A stretch of DNA of 64,000 nt from DASUPK01 sp963800285 (GCA_963800285.1 CAWDAL010000030.1:301134-365133), one strand, 5' to 3'; numbered from the stretch's first letter, positions 1-8,576 are shown. The notes: a model not told the origin generated them from the sequence alone. Numbers and translations are program-made.

Positions 1-1616
1 TCGGCGAGTACCTGGCCGGCGCGGTGATCGCCTTGATGCTGAGCGGCGGGAATGCACTCGAGGCCGCCGCCGGCCGGCGCGCCCGCCGCGAGCTAACCGC
101 ACTGCTCGAGCGCGCACCGCGGATCGCCCACCGCCGCCAGGACGAAAGGATCGAGGAAGTTCCGGTCGAGGAGATCGCGGTCGGAGACCGGATCGTGGTT
201 CGCGCCGGCGAGGTCGTCCCGGTCGATGGAGCGGTACAGAACGAGCGGGCCGTGATCGACGAGTCGACGCTGACGGGGGAGCCACTGCCGGTCACGCACG
301 ACCGCGGCTCGACCGTCTTAAGCGGCACGCTCAATGCGGGCGAGGTCTTTGACCTGCGCGCGACGAGAACCTCGTCCGAGAGCGCCTACGCGGGCATCGT
401 CGCGCTGGTGAAGGACGCGGAGCAGCAAAGAGCTCCGTTTGTCCGAATGGCCGATCGGTACGCCGCGATCCTCCTGCCGGTAACGCTCGTCATCGCTGGT
501 GCGGCATGGGCGTTCAGCAGCGATCCAGTTCGCGCGCTGGCGGTGCTTGTCGTCGCCACCCCTTGCCCGCTGATTCTCGCCGCACCGGTGGCCTTGATCT
601 CGGGCGTCTCGCGAGCCGCCCGCGAGGGCGTGATCGCAAAGGGCGGGGGCACGATTGAGAAGCTCGGCGAGGCAAGGACGGTGCTACTCGACAAGACCGG
701 GACGCTCACCCACGGGAGACCCGAGATCGAGCAGGTGAAGAGCACCGATGGACTGGCGCCGGAGGAGTTGCTGCGGCTGGCCGCTTCGGTGGACCAGCTC
801 TCAGCCCACGTCTTGGCCGAGGCACTCGTTCACGGGGCCGAAGGTCGTGGCCTCGAACTCGAGTTTCCCGAGGAGGTGGTCGAGGAACCTGGCCAAGGGA
901 TCGAAGGGGAAGTCGGCGGGCATCGGGTGGCTGTGGGCAGCGACGCATGGCTGCGCCAGCGCGGCTACTCCGGAACGGACACGGCTGAGCGGCTCTTGGA
1001 CGACTCGGCCGAGCCCGGTTGGGCCAGAGTTCTCGTTGGCGTGGACGGCGGACTTGCGGGCGCGGTGTTGATGGCAGATCACCTGCGTGATGACGCAGGC
1101 GATCTGACGAAAGAGCTCCGAGGCGCAGGCGTGAAGGATGTCGTGCTTGTCACCGGCGACCAGCGGGCGGTCGGGGAGGCGGTCGGGGAGGCAGTGGGCG
1201 TCGATCATGTCTTCACCGAGTGCTCGCCCGACGAGAAGACCGAGATCGTTCGCCGAGCACGCGAGCGCTCCGACGGGGGCACTGTCGTCATGGTCGGTGA
1301 CGGGGTCAACGATGCGCCAGCCCTCGCACTGGCCGACGTCGGCATCGCGATGGGCGGCGTCGGCGCGACCGTGTCCTCGGAGACCGCGGATGCGGTCATC
1401 GCCGTTGACAAGGTGGATCGCGTCGCGGATGCGATCCGGATCGGTCGACGCTCCATGACGATCGCGCGCCAGAGCGTGGTCGTCGGGCTCGGCCTGAGTT
1501 TCATCGCGATGGGATTTGCCGCCCTCGGCGACATTTCGCCGGTGGCGGGAGCGCTGCTTCAGGAGGGGATCGACGTGGCCGTGATCCTGAATGCCCTGCG
1601 TGCGCTGAAGGGGTGA
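1..1616 (+). CDS. Heavy-metal P1B-type ATPase, 5'-truncated by window edge
   Basis: The reading frame is open from base 3, so the N-terminal metal-binding region and first membrane helices lie outside the window. Counting from the GTG at 24, the actuator motif LTGEP is near residue 83, the membrane metal-site motif is TPCPL near 179-183, the phosphorylation motif DKTGTLTHG is at 223-231, and the hinge motif GDGVNDAPA follows near 430. The metal site is TPC rather than the CPC of Cu/Zn/Cd pumps; TPC is associated with the P1B-5 subgroup, where nickel or iron have been proposed. The nucleotide-domain HP dipeptide reads HV (SAHVLA). The pump should export a transition metal across the cytoplasmic membrane. 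Substrate cannot be fixed from sequence. Family call is firm. Confidence 0.93.
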   Translation, partial: GEYLAGAVIALMLSGGNALEAAAGRRARRELTALLERAPRIAHRRQDERIEEVPVEEIAVGDRIVVRAGEVVPVDGAVQNERAVIDESTLTGEPLPVTHDRGSTVLSGTLNAGEVFDLRATRTSSESAYAGIVALVKDAEQQRAPFVRMADRYAAILLPVTLVIAGAAWAFSSDPVRALAVLVVATPCPLILAAPVALISGVSRAAREGVIAKGGGTIEKLGEARTVLLDKTGTLTHGRPEIEQVKSTDGLAPEELLRLAASVDQLSAHVLAEALVHGAEGRGLELEFPEEVVEEPGQGIEGEVGGHRVAVGSDAWLRQRGYSGTDTAERLLDDSAEPGWARVLVGVDGGLAGAVLMADHLRDDAGDLTKELRGAGVKDVVLVTGDQRAVGEAVGEAVGVDHVFTECSPDEKTEIVRRARERSDGGTVVMVGDGVNDAPALALADVGIAMGGVGATVSSETADAVIAVDKVDRVADAIRIGRRSMTIARQSVVVGLGLSFIAMGFAALGDISPVAGALLQEGIDVAVILNALRALKG

Positions 1617-1699
1617 CGGTCGGTCTCGTCTCGCGTGCGGCTCGTCGAAAGAATGCCTAGTAGGCATCCCCGGGTTCGTTCGGTGTACGCCTCCCTTGC

Positions 1700-1816
1700 G
1701 CGAGAAGCAGAAGCTCCGGCTAGCACTTCTGTCGGTCGAGGAGAGGCAGCGTCTGCGATATGCAAGTTGCTCCGTTAGAACTGATTCGTGCTGATCAAGG
1801 GCAAGAAGGCTAGCCA
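1700..1816. repeat. Imperfect ~117-bp direct repeat, copy 1
   Basis: This non-coding block aligns almost without gaps to 4323-4440. The first 38 bases (cgagaagcagaagctccggc onward) differ at 3 positions and both copies end in the identical 11-mer aaggctagcca. The core holds an inverted repeat CAGAAG/CTTCTG. In one frame most core differences are synonymous (peptide EKQKLRLALLSV in both), so a decayed coding origin is possible. Just upstream, 1653-1667 is a 7+1+7 palindrome (ATGCCTA-G-TAGGCAT). The two copies bracket the pseudogene zone and the GNAT-AAA+ gene. Confidence 0.7.
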
Positions 1817-1837
1817 GCCTTCAACCTCGCCGCGACT

Positions 1838-2428
1838 TCAGCTGCGCTCTGCCTCGAACGGATCCAGCGCGGCGCCCTTCGGCGCCTGTGTCTCGAGACG
1901 CTTCTTGAACTCGAGCAGTTCCTGTCGCCGTGCCTTGTCCACCGACCGATAGTGAGGGTCGATGTCCATGAGGGTATGTGCGAGCACCGCCGCGGAGCTG
2001 ATCCGGCCAAACCACTTGCGATCCGCCGGAATCACGTACCACGGCGCCCACTCGGTGCTGGTGTGGGAGAGCATCTGGGAGAAGGCCTCCTGGTAGTCAT
2101 CCCATAGCTCCCGTTCGGCGATGTCCGCCGCGGAGGTCCGGGAGATCGATCCGGCGCAGGAGACGCGTGCGCTGCTCCTCCTTCGAGAGATTGAGGAAGA
2201 GCTTGACGATGCGAAAGCCGTTGTCGGTGAGGTGACGCTCCCAGTTGTTGATCTCGCGGTAGCGCCGCTTCCAGACGTCGCCCTTCTTCGCCGCCTTCGG
2301 AAGCTTCTGGCGGTCGAGGTTCTCGGGATGGACGCGAACCACCAGCACCTCCTCAAGTGGGAGCGGTTGAAGATCCCGATCTCGCCTCGGCCGGACATCC
2401 TGCCGTTCAGTATCGCGCGAGCCTGCTA
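1838..2428 (-). pseudogene. Polyphosphate kinase 2 (PPK2) remnant, frameshifted and 5'-truncated
   Basis: Fragments of a PPK2-family kinase are readable in two frames. GEIGIFNRSH (frame of 1838-2398) runs into LEEVLVVRVHPENL through LRRIDLPD in a second frame, then returns to the first at SAADIAERELWDDYQEAFS and continues through the WYVIPADRKWF motif to a stop at 1838. The first shift is a 1-bp deletion (expected CAC-TAC-GAG reads CAC-TT-GAG) near 2360. The second is a loss of about 14 bp where the family has D-K-N-W-K-F-S, near 2140. The N-terminal Walker A part is missing, replaced by unrelated sequence beyond about 2400. The gene cannot make active enzyme (which would transfer phosphate between polyphosphate and nucleotides). 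Confidence 0.88.
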
Positions 2429-2680
2429 CTAACGCTCCCCGCACGGTGGAGGAGCATCCGACCCGGATCGGCTCGGAGCCTGCGATGCGCGAGTTGACCC
2501 GCGCAGCCCGGCGGCTTTGAGGGCCTCGGATTTCTCCGCGAACCATCCGGATCGGATTGCTTTCCCATCGCGGAACGTGAATACAACCCAGTAGCTCCAG
2601 ACACCTCCGCGCCGCTGGTTTTTCCGCGCAACTCCGCCTGCAGTATCCCGCCTGCTGAACGCCTGGCTGACGAAGGCCAG
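2429..2680 (-). pseudogene. SnoaL-like (NTF2 fold) C-terminal fragment 1
   Basis: In one minus-strand frame the peptide VWSYWVVFTFRDGKAIR followed by WFAEKSEALKAAGL matches the usual end of small SnoaL/NTF2-fold proteins, whose last strands read roughly W-x-F-R-D-G-K-(I/V)-x-x-...-EALEAAGL. The frame ends at a TAG at 2429-2431. No plausible start or N-terminal helices are present upstream, where a second similar remnant begins. It is read as a truncated, inactive copy. Original function is unknown, since the fold serves many enzymes and binding proteins. Confidence 0.65.
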
Positions 2681-2686
2681 CCGTAC

Positions 2687-2955
2687 CTACGGAGTCTGAT
2701 TTCGTAAATGGCGGCGGTGCTGACTAGTCCGAAGCCCGGGGGCCTCGAGCGCCTCGGGCTTGCTCCTGAAGACCCGTAAGAAGGCGACCTGCCCGCCACG
2801 AACCGTCCAACGCAGGACGAGGTCGCGGTCCAAGGGGACCCCGCTGTCCCGCATCGTCGGCGTCTCGTGGAGAACTACGGGATCGATCGTTTCGAGCCAC
2901 GCTTGGAAATGCCGAGTGGCGCCAGCCAGCGCACGCTGATCGATCAGTCTGCGCA
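2687..2955 (-). pseudogene. SnoaL-like (NTF2 fold) fragment 2 with internal deletion
   Basis: The peptide HFQAWLETIDPVVLHETPTM is typical of the N-terminal helix and strand of SnoaL-fold proteins. It runs directly, after DSGV, into DRDLVLRWTVRGG and SKPEALEAPGL, the typical C-terminus. The middle 35-45 residues of the fold are absent, and no start codon is evident before the divergent GNAT-AAA+ gene at 2967. Stop is at 2687-2689. Two paralogous remnants lying head to tail point to an old tandem array now decaying together with the PPK2 remnant. Confidence 0.6.
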
Positions 2956-2966
2956 ACCATCTACGT

Positions 2967-4247
2967 GTGACGAAAGCGACGATCAGGGAGTACGAGCCGG
3001 GCGACCTCGGTCGAGTCTTGGATCTGTGGGGTCGCGCCGACGAGTCCGGGGAGGCCGGTTGGCTGACCCTCGACCAGGCGGTCGATCTGATGAGCTCGAG
3101 CCCGTCCGCAACCGTCGTTGCGGAAATCGAAGGCGAGATCGTGGGCAGCGTGATTGGGACCTCCTCTGCAGCAATTGGCTGGGTGCACCGCCTCATCCTG
3201 CTGCCCGGGCTCTCCGAGGAGACAGCGATCGCCGACGGCCTGCTCGCACGGATCGAGCAGCTGCTTGCAGGGCGGGGAGCGCGACGCCTGGGCGCTCTGG
3301 TGACCGACAACGAACGAGGCCACAAGCACCTCGAGCGCTGGGACTACCGGCCCGGCGACGTCGGCTATCTGTCGCGCCAGGTCACCGCGACCACATCGGT
3401 CCCAACCGACCTCGCGGCGGTCTGGGGCCGGAAGATCAACCCGGGTCTCTGGAGCGAGCTGAAGGGCCTCGAGGAGGCCAAACAAATCATCGAGCGCCGG
3501 GTGATTCTGCCGCTCGAGGAGCCGGCGCTCGCCTCCCGGCACTCGGTCGCCCCACCGCGCGCCATAGTCCTCTTCGGTCCGCCTGGGACCGGCAAGACGA
3601 CGTTCGCGAAGGGCATCGCCTCGCGGCTCGGCTGGCCCTTCGTGGAGATTCAGCCCAGTGAGGTGGCCGAGGAAGGAGCCGACCGCACCGCGACACTGCT
3701 CGCCGCGGCCTTCGACCGCATCCTCGAGCTCAGTGCGGCAGTCGTGTTCGTCGATGAGGTCGAGGACCTGGCGTCGGACCGTCACGCGGAGCGCCGGGTC
3801 AGCCCGAGCGTGACCAACGAGTTCCTGAAGCAGATACCGAGGCTCCGCGAGGCTCCCGAGCACCTGCTGGTCTGCGCCACGAACTGGGTCGGCCGACTCG
3901 ACCCGGCTTTTCTGCGGCCAGGGCGCTTCGACTACGTGCTCCCGGTCGGCCCGCCGGACCCTGCCGCGCGGCAGGCCATCTGGGGGCGGTATTGCGAGGA
4001 GATAACCGACAGTCAAATCGATCTGTCCGCACTGGTGAATGCAACCGACTTCTTCACACCCGCGGACATCGAGTTCGCTGCCCGCAAGGCGGCCCAGGCC
4101 GCTTTCGAGCGTGAGGCCTTCGGCGAGGGCAGCAATCGTGCCACCACCGATGACTTCCTTGCCGCGATCACCCAGACGCGACCCACCCTGTCGAGAGAGC
4201 TCGTGGACCGTTTCGAGGACGACACAGACCGCTTCGCCCGCTATTGA
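2967..4247 (+). CDS. GNAT acetyltransferase-like domain fused to AAA+ ATPase
   Basis: This 426-residue protein starts at a GTG. Residues 1-140 look like a GNAT N-acetyltransferase domain (TIREYEPGDL start, VVAEIEGEIVGSVIG strand, and a late LVTDNERGHKHLERWDY stretch typical of the end of the fold). Residues about 165-426 form one AAA+ module: Walker A GPPGTGKT at 204-211, Walker B VVFVDEVED at 259-267, sensor-1 asparagine in CATN at 306, and FLRPGRFD with candidate arginine fingers at 316-323. The ATPase part resembles the FtsH/Cdc48 class but there is no protease or membrane segment. The acetyltransferase substrate and the remodelling target are unknown. The gene is intact between pseudogenes and repeat copy 2. 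No strong ribosome binding site is seen before the GTG. Confidence 0.85.
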   Translation: MTKATIREYEPGDLGRVLDLWGRADESGEAGWLTLDQAVDLMSSSPSATVVAEIEGEIVGSVIGTSSAAIGWVHRLILLPGLSEETAIADGLLARIEQLLAGRGARRLGALVTDNERGHKHLERWDYRPGDVGYLSRQVTATTSVPTDLAAVWGRKINPGLWSELKGLEEAKQIIERRVILPLEEPALASRHSVAPPRAIVLFGPPGTGKTTFAKGIASRLGWPFVEIQPSEVAEEGADRTATLLAAAFDRILELSAAVVFVDEVEDLASDRHAERRVSPSVTNEFLKQIPRLREAPEHLLVCATNWVGRLDPAFLRPGRFDYVLPVGPPDPAARQAIWGRYCEEITDSQIDLSALVNATDFFTPADIEFAARKAAQAAFEREAFGEGSNRATTDDFLAAITQTRPTLSRELVDRFEDDTDRFARY

Positions 4248-4322
4248 TGCGGCCCGCTCTGGATGAGGGACGTTCCTACCACTGACCATTCCTTGGCCGG
4301 AAGCCGTCCGCGCCCGCTTCGC

Positions 4323-4440
4323 ACGAGAAACAGAAGCTACGGCTAGCGCTTCTGTCGGTCGGGCGGCGCCGGAGCCTCCGATGCGCAGGTTGATCCGTTA
4401 CTGAATTGGTTTGTAGAAATCACGAACCGAAGGCTAGCCA
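4323..4440. repeat. Imperfect ~117-bp direct repeat, copy 2
   Basis: Partner of the block at 1700-1816, lying about 75 bases after the GNAT-AAA+ stop. Here the inner hairpin is a perfect 7-bp stem (CAGAAGC ... GCTTCTG, 10-nt loop), one pair longer than in copy 1. Both copies finish with aaggctagcca. Nothing else is recognised in the 476-base interval 4248-4724; no gene, RNA or insertion sequence was identified in the rest. Confidence 0.7.
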
Positions 4441-4694
4441 CCGCGCCTCGGCCCAGCTTCCGCTCCCGCTCTCACGCGCGAAGGGAGGCGTTTGCGTGGT
4501 GGCTCGACTCGGGTTTCGATCGAAAGCCATGCAGCCGTGGAATTGGACAGCCGGCGGCCAAGGGATGACACTTGGTCGCAGAGAGATAGTTCGATGGTCT
4601 GGTTGGTCGGCCGAGGAGGCTGGCGCATGGTCCGTGCGCTTTCGTTGATCGGCGACCCCCGACGTGGTTATCAACGAGGGGGACGGGGTGAGGT

Positions 4695-5776
4695 TGCGCC
4701 CGGGCCTGGCTGCGGCTGGCCGCGTTGGCGGCTGCTGGTGCCACAGGCCTTGTCGTCACCAGCGGCGCTCTGCACCTGGGCCTCACGCACCGGGTGCTCG
4801 CAATTCTGGCTGTGCCGCTGCTCGCTGCCGTGGTGATCGCCGCGGCGGCCGCACACCGGCGAATGCTGGTCGTCTTGGTCGCGGCGCTGGCCCTCTTCGC
4901 CGTCGAAAGCGGCTTCGGCGGAGTCGTCGCGTTCACGGGTCGGCCCGAATGGGCCGTCGTGCTGCACGTCGTGCTCGCGGGCCTGGCTTTGGCGGCCGCG
5001 CTGCTGACCGCCGCCGAATCGTTACGAGGAGAGCACCTTCCGGCAGGCGCATGGCGGGATTACGTAGCCCTGACCAACCACGGATCATGCTTCTCCTGCT
5101 GATCACGGCGGCAGCCGGAATGTTCGTCGGCGCCGGCGGGCTCCCGGACCTGCCCGAGCTGGCGGTCGTGCTGGCCGGCGGGGCGCTCGCGTGCGCGGGG
5201 GCGAGCGCCCTGAACCACTACCTCGACCGCGACATCGACGCCATGATGGGAGACCGGACGTCGGACAGGCCGATCGTGGCGGGACGCCTGGTCCCTCCGC
5301 GGGCGATCGAGTTCGGGCTCGTTCTCTCGGCCCTCTCCTTCGTCCTGCTGGCCAGCCTGGTCAACGTTCTGACGGCATGCTTGGCCCTGCCGGGGGGCTT
5401 GTTCTACGTGCTCGTCTACACGCACTGGCTCAAGCGCTGGACCGTCCAGAACATCGTCATCGGCGGCACCGCGGGTGCGGTGCCGCCGCTGGTCGGCTGG
5501 GCCGCCGCGACCGGCAACCTGACTTTGCCCGCGATCTTCCTGTTCCTGATCATCTTGTTCTGGACGCCGCCGCACTTCCGGGCCCTCGCGCTGCTGATCA
5601 AGCGCGCGTACGTGGCCGCGCGGATTCCGATGATGCCCGTCGTGCGCGGCAATCGCGAGACCTCCCGCCAGAAAGTGGCGTACTCGCTGGTCTTGGCGAC
5701 ATCGCTACTGCCCTTCCTGCTCTATCTGGCGGTCCTGTTCTCCGCGATGGCGGTCGACACGGTCATCGTCGTTTGA
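4695..5776 (+). pseudogene. Heme O synthase (ctaB) paralogue, broken by frameshift and deletion
   Basis: This is a second copy of the intact gene at 13091-14359. The N-terminal four-helix part is read in one frame to about 5075 (ending WRDYVALT). The prenyltransferase part continues in another (PRIMLLLLITAAAG, then the NHYLDRDID aspartate motif). Alignment with the intact copy shows a single missing A in the codon after VALT (AAACC became AACC), which accounts for the shift. Near the 3' end about 43 residues are missing in frame: LLPF runs directly into LLYLAVLFSAMAVD. An in-frame TGA lies just before the region aligned with the intact N-terminus. Three lesions make function very unlikely. 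Confidence 0.9.
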
Positions 5777-5804
5777 CCGTGCCGCCGCCTGATCGCATCT
5801 GGGG

Positions 5805-6020
5805 CTATCGCTCGTAGACCGGCTCGGGCGGGCGACCTCGCCGCCTCGAGGGCCGGCTTGCCGGGGCCGTCTTCCGGCGGCGGCGCTTGCCTTCTGGCGC
5901 GACAGCGCCCGATCGGGGGGCCATCGGCAGGTGGTATGGGAGCCGCATGGTCGCTGCCAGCAACACGAGCAGGCCGACGATCGCCGCCACGTTCAGGATC
6001 ACGGCTGTTGCAATCGACAC
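5805..6020 (-). CDS. Small single-span membrane protein of the ctaB module
   Basis: A 71-residue protein with one hydrophobic helix at residues 4-24 and a basic, proline-rich tail containing RRRGRPPEPVYER. A strong ribosome binding site (aaaggaggcggacaaa) precedes the GTG at 6020, which supports a real gene. It converges on the ctaB pseudogene and is followed upstream by a Sco-like gene on the same strand. A degenerate tail of the same protein (RRRGRVRTEPVYSRS, then stop) lies just after the intact ctaB at 14365-14420, so the gene belongs to a duplicated module. Its function is unknown; the context suggests cytochrome oxidase assembly. Confidence 0.75.
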   Translation of the reverse strand: MSIATAVILNVAAIVGLLVLLAATMRLPYHLPMAPRSGAVAPEGKRRRRKTAPASRPSRRRGRPPEPVYER

Positions 6021-6265
6021 TTTGTCCGCCTCCTTTCGGTCTTCTTGTATTTCGCTTCGGCACGTTCTTCCCGGTGCCGCGCTTTTGACACCCTGCCGAT
6101 CGAAGGTGTGAGACCTCTAATGGTCCGATGACGATTCGCTAAGAACTGGTCCCAGGTGCAGCGCCCGTAGCAGCGAGTCGCGACGCGACGCTCAAGACAG
6201 AGGCGTCCGAAACGAGGTGCGACAAGTGTGCGCGCGAAACTCAATGCCCGGAGCCATCGCGCCCG

Positions 6266-6913
6266 TCACCTCTCCTCCGCGAGAAGGCGAAGGTCGCCCG
6301 CCGGCCAGCCGGGCGGGAACGGATAGAGGAGGCCGGCGCGCTCGAAGCCGTTCCGGTCGATCAGGTACACGGGGGTCGTGCCGGCAGCGGCCCTCTCGGT
6401 CCGCCCGGCGCCGACCCTGTACGCCGCCCACACGGAGGCCAGCTGCTCCCTCGAGCCGAGCAGCCAATGCCAGTCGGTTGCGGAGGCGAGGCCCCAGCGC
6501 GCGACGGCGGCCCGCGTCGATTCGGGCGTGTCGTGAGCCGGATCGACGCTGACGATGACCAGCGCGGGCCGGGCAGACGGCGGCAGCAGCGCGAACGCGA
6601 TGCGGAGGGTCCGCGCCTCCCTGGCGCAGGCCAGGCGGCACTGCGAGCTGAAGAAGACAAGCACCACGCTGCGGCCCTGCAGTGATGCCAGCGAGACCGG
6701 TCGACCGCCCTGGTCCGGCAGCCGAAAATCGGGCGCGGGCCTCTCCCCGGGATTCCAGGTCGCCTGACCGTGCAGGCCCGCAGCGCTGTCGGGCGAATCC
6801 GAGTCACCACCGGATTGCAGAAGAAGGATCACGACCCCCGCGACGATCCCGACGGTCAGGGCGGAGACGATGATCAGCGCGGCTGTGCGGAGCCCTATCC
6901 GTCGCGGTCTCAT
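6266..6913 (-). CDS. Sco1/SenC-like thioredoxin-fold protein (divergent paralogue)
   Basis: This 215-residue protein has an N-terminal membrane anchor (residues 10-33) and a periplasm-facing thioredoxin fold. The DFRLPDQGG start and the VVLVFFSSQCRLACARE strand carry the CxxxC pair found in Sco copper chaperones. The conserved histidine that completes the copper site in Sco1, normally just before the LID strand, is not seen: the region reads TTPVYLIDRNG. It may therefore act as a redox protein rather than a copper donor. A 3'-terminal relic of a close paralogue lies at 15707-15890. The oxidase operon follows on the other side. Confidence 0.85.
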   Translation of the reverse strand: MRPRRIGLRTAALIIVSALTVGIVAGVVILLLQSGGDSDSPDSAAGLHGQATWNPGERPAPDFRLPDQGGRPVSLASLQGRSVVLVFFSSQCRLACAREARTLRIAFALLPPSARPALVIVSVDPAHDTPESTRAAVARWGLASATDWHWLLGSREQLASVWAAYRVGAGRTERAAAGTTPVYLIDRNGFERAGLLYPFPPGWPAGDLRLLAEER

Positions 6914-6941
6914 CGATCCAATGCGGATCGATGGCCGTGCG

Positions 6942-7076
6942 TCACTCCGGGAAGCTGCGGATCAGCTGGACCATGTACCAGAACAGAACCGCGAGGAAGA
7001 CGAATAGCGGGATCGCCCAGGTGAGGACGCCCTGTCCGGCGACCGTGATGGCGATGATGTTCGACGGGAGCGGCAT
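6942..7076 (-). CDS. Small membrane protein at the end of the cox operon
   Basis: A 44-residue protein (MPLPSNIIAITVAG start) with one transmembrane helix near residues 16-38. The start at 7076 is set by a good ribosome binding site (taggaggga) 5-8 bases before the ATG; a longer open frame upstream lacks support. It lies 16 bases after ctaG as the last gene of the oxidase operon. Tiny single-span subunits are common in haem-copper oxidases, so it may be an accessory subunit, but no named family is recognised. Confidence 0.7.
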   Translation of the reverse strand: MPLPSNIIAITVAGQGVLTWAIPLFVFLAVLFWYMVQLIRSFPE

Positions 7077-7092
7077 CCAGTTCCCTCCTAGG

Positions 7093-7956
7093 TCACGGGT
7101 TTCCGGCGAGCGCGCGGGCGCGGGGAGCCGGGGCGCGCGCACGCTCGGGCTCCAGCCAACGGTAGACGATGAAGATGATTGCAATCGCGAACGGGATCGA
7201 GCCGGGCACCCACATCACCCCGGCGGCGAGCTGCTGGTCCGTGAGCGCGCTGATGCCGCCGGGTCGGGTCGCCTCCGCCGCGTATGGGGCGTACAGGGGC
7301 GAGTTGGCGAAGGCGAGGACGATTGCGAGCAGCCAGCTGACGACCATCGCCGACGCAACGTAGAGGGCTCGGACGCCCTCGGGGAGCGGCGAGCGCCAGG
7401 GCGGCGAGTCGATCACGCGCGTCCAGAAGAGCAGGCCCGTACCGAAGAAGAGCGCGTGCTCCGCGGCGTGAACCAGCGAAGATCGCAGGGTCGCGTCGTA
7501 TGCGAACGGGAGGTGCCAGACGACGAGCGTGACCGAGAACAACAGCCAGGAGGGGACCGGATCGCCGATGAACCGCGCGGTCCGGCCCAGGCCGTCCGAC
7601 CAGCGGCCCTGGGTGACCTCGTGCGCGACCCCCCGGCGAAAGCCGAGCGGGAGCCCCCGCCACATCCTGTTCCATGGCCGGGCCAACGCCAGCAGCGGGG
7701 GGGCAACGACCAGCAGGAGCACATGCTGCAGCATGTGCGCCCACTGGAGCCTCTCGGCCCAGTCGTCGATCGGGGATGCGAGGGCCACGACGATGGTCGC
7801 GAGCCCGGCGATGAAGGCGGCCGTTCGCCAGCGGCGGACGGCGGACGGCTGCGGCCGCACCCCATGGCCGCCCAGCCAGTAGAGCCATGCGGCGAGGATC
7901 ACCCAGAGGAGCGCCGGGTCGGTGGTCCAGCTGAAGGGCAGCGTCGCCGTGGGCAA
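7093..7956 (-). CDS. ctaG: Cytochrome c oxidase assembly factor CtaG (caa3 type)
   Basis: A 287-residue polytopic membrane protein with six or seven hydrophobic segments. It carries the family's early GGHGVRP and the WAHMLQHVLLL motif with paired histidines. CtaG-type proteins are needed to assemble active caa3 oxidase, probably at the copper centres. The gene starts three bases after ctaE ends and belongs to the same minus-strand operon (cupredoxin, ctaC, ctaD, ctaE, ctaG, small protein). Length and motifs match the family. Confidence 0.92.
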   Translation of the reverse strand: MPTATLPFSWTTDPALLWVILAAWLYWLGGHGVRPQPSAVRRWRTAAFIAGLATIVVALASPIDDWAERLQWAHMLQHVLLLVVAPPLLALARPWNRMWRGLPLGFRRGVAHEVTQGRWSDGLGRTARFIGDPVPSWLLFSVTLVVWHLPFAYDATLRSSLVHAAEHALFFGTGLLFWTRVIDSPPWRSPLPEGVRALYVASAMVVSWLLAIVLAFANSPLYAPYAAEATRPGGISALTDQQLAAGVMWVPGSIPFAIAIIFIVYRWLEPERARAPAPRARALAGNP

Positions 7957-7959
7957 GGC

Positions 7960-8574
7960 TCAGAAGAGGTAGAGGATCGCCCAGCTGAGCACCCCGATCC
8001 CCGCCAACAGGCTCCAGTAGAAGGCCGCGTCACCCAGCCCGGCCGGCACCGTGGCCTGCTCCGCGCCTCGATTGCGCAACCCCTCGGCGAAGAGGATCTC
8101 GACCCAGTACAGGGTGAGGATCACGAAGACGACGAAGAGGGTGGTCCAGCCGATGAACACGCTCGCGTAGCCGCCGTCGGTCGGGCTGAAGTGGAGATTC
8201 GCGTACTCGAACACCTGTACCACACATCCGGCGAGCCCGAGCGCGAGCGCCGTCCCCGCCGCCGCCAGCCAGCCGCGCCTCTCACGCGCCGCCCAGGACG
8301 CGTAGGCCACGAGGCTGGCGCTGGCGACGAAGAGGAGGACGACTGCGAGCCCGTATCTCTGCGGCGGGTCGACACCGCCCGGGCGCCACTCGTGGCTGTT
8401 GTTGAGCGAGCGCAGGTAGAAGTATGCGAACACGAACGCCGCGAAGAACATGATCGTCGTTCCGGCGATCACGCGGGCGCCGAGCCAGAGGTTCCGCTCG
8501 TGGACCTCCGGGGGCTCGTCGAGCGGCCCGTCCGCCGGGCTGCTCTGCCGTCCTCTTCCTGGGAGCTTGACCAT
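7960..8574 (-). CDS. ctaE: Cytochrome c oxidase subunit III
   Basis: A 204-residue membrane protein with five predicted helices, the short form of COX3 common in Actinobacteria and caa3 oxidases. The first helix contains TTIMFFAAFVFAYFYLRS, and a later FIGWTTLFVVFVILT resembles the family. The start at 8574 is 2 bases after the ctaD stop, giving tight coupling. Subunit III stabilises the catalytic core and its proton uptake. The assignment follows both sequence pattern and operon position. Confidence 0.92.
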   Translation of the reverse strand: MVKLPGRGRQSSPADGPLDEPPEVHERNLWLGARVIAGTTIMFFAAFVFAYFYLRSLNNSHEWRPGGVDPPQRYGLAVVLLFVASASLVAYASWAARERRGWLAAAGTALALGLAGCVVQVFEYANLHFSPTDGGYASVFIGWTTLFVVFVILTLYWVEILFAEGLRNRGAEQATVPAGLGDAAFYWSLLAGIGVLSWAILYLF

Positions 8575-8576
8575 CG

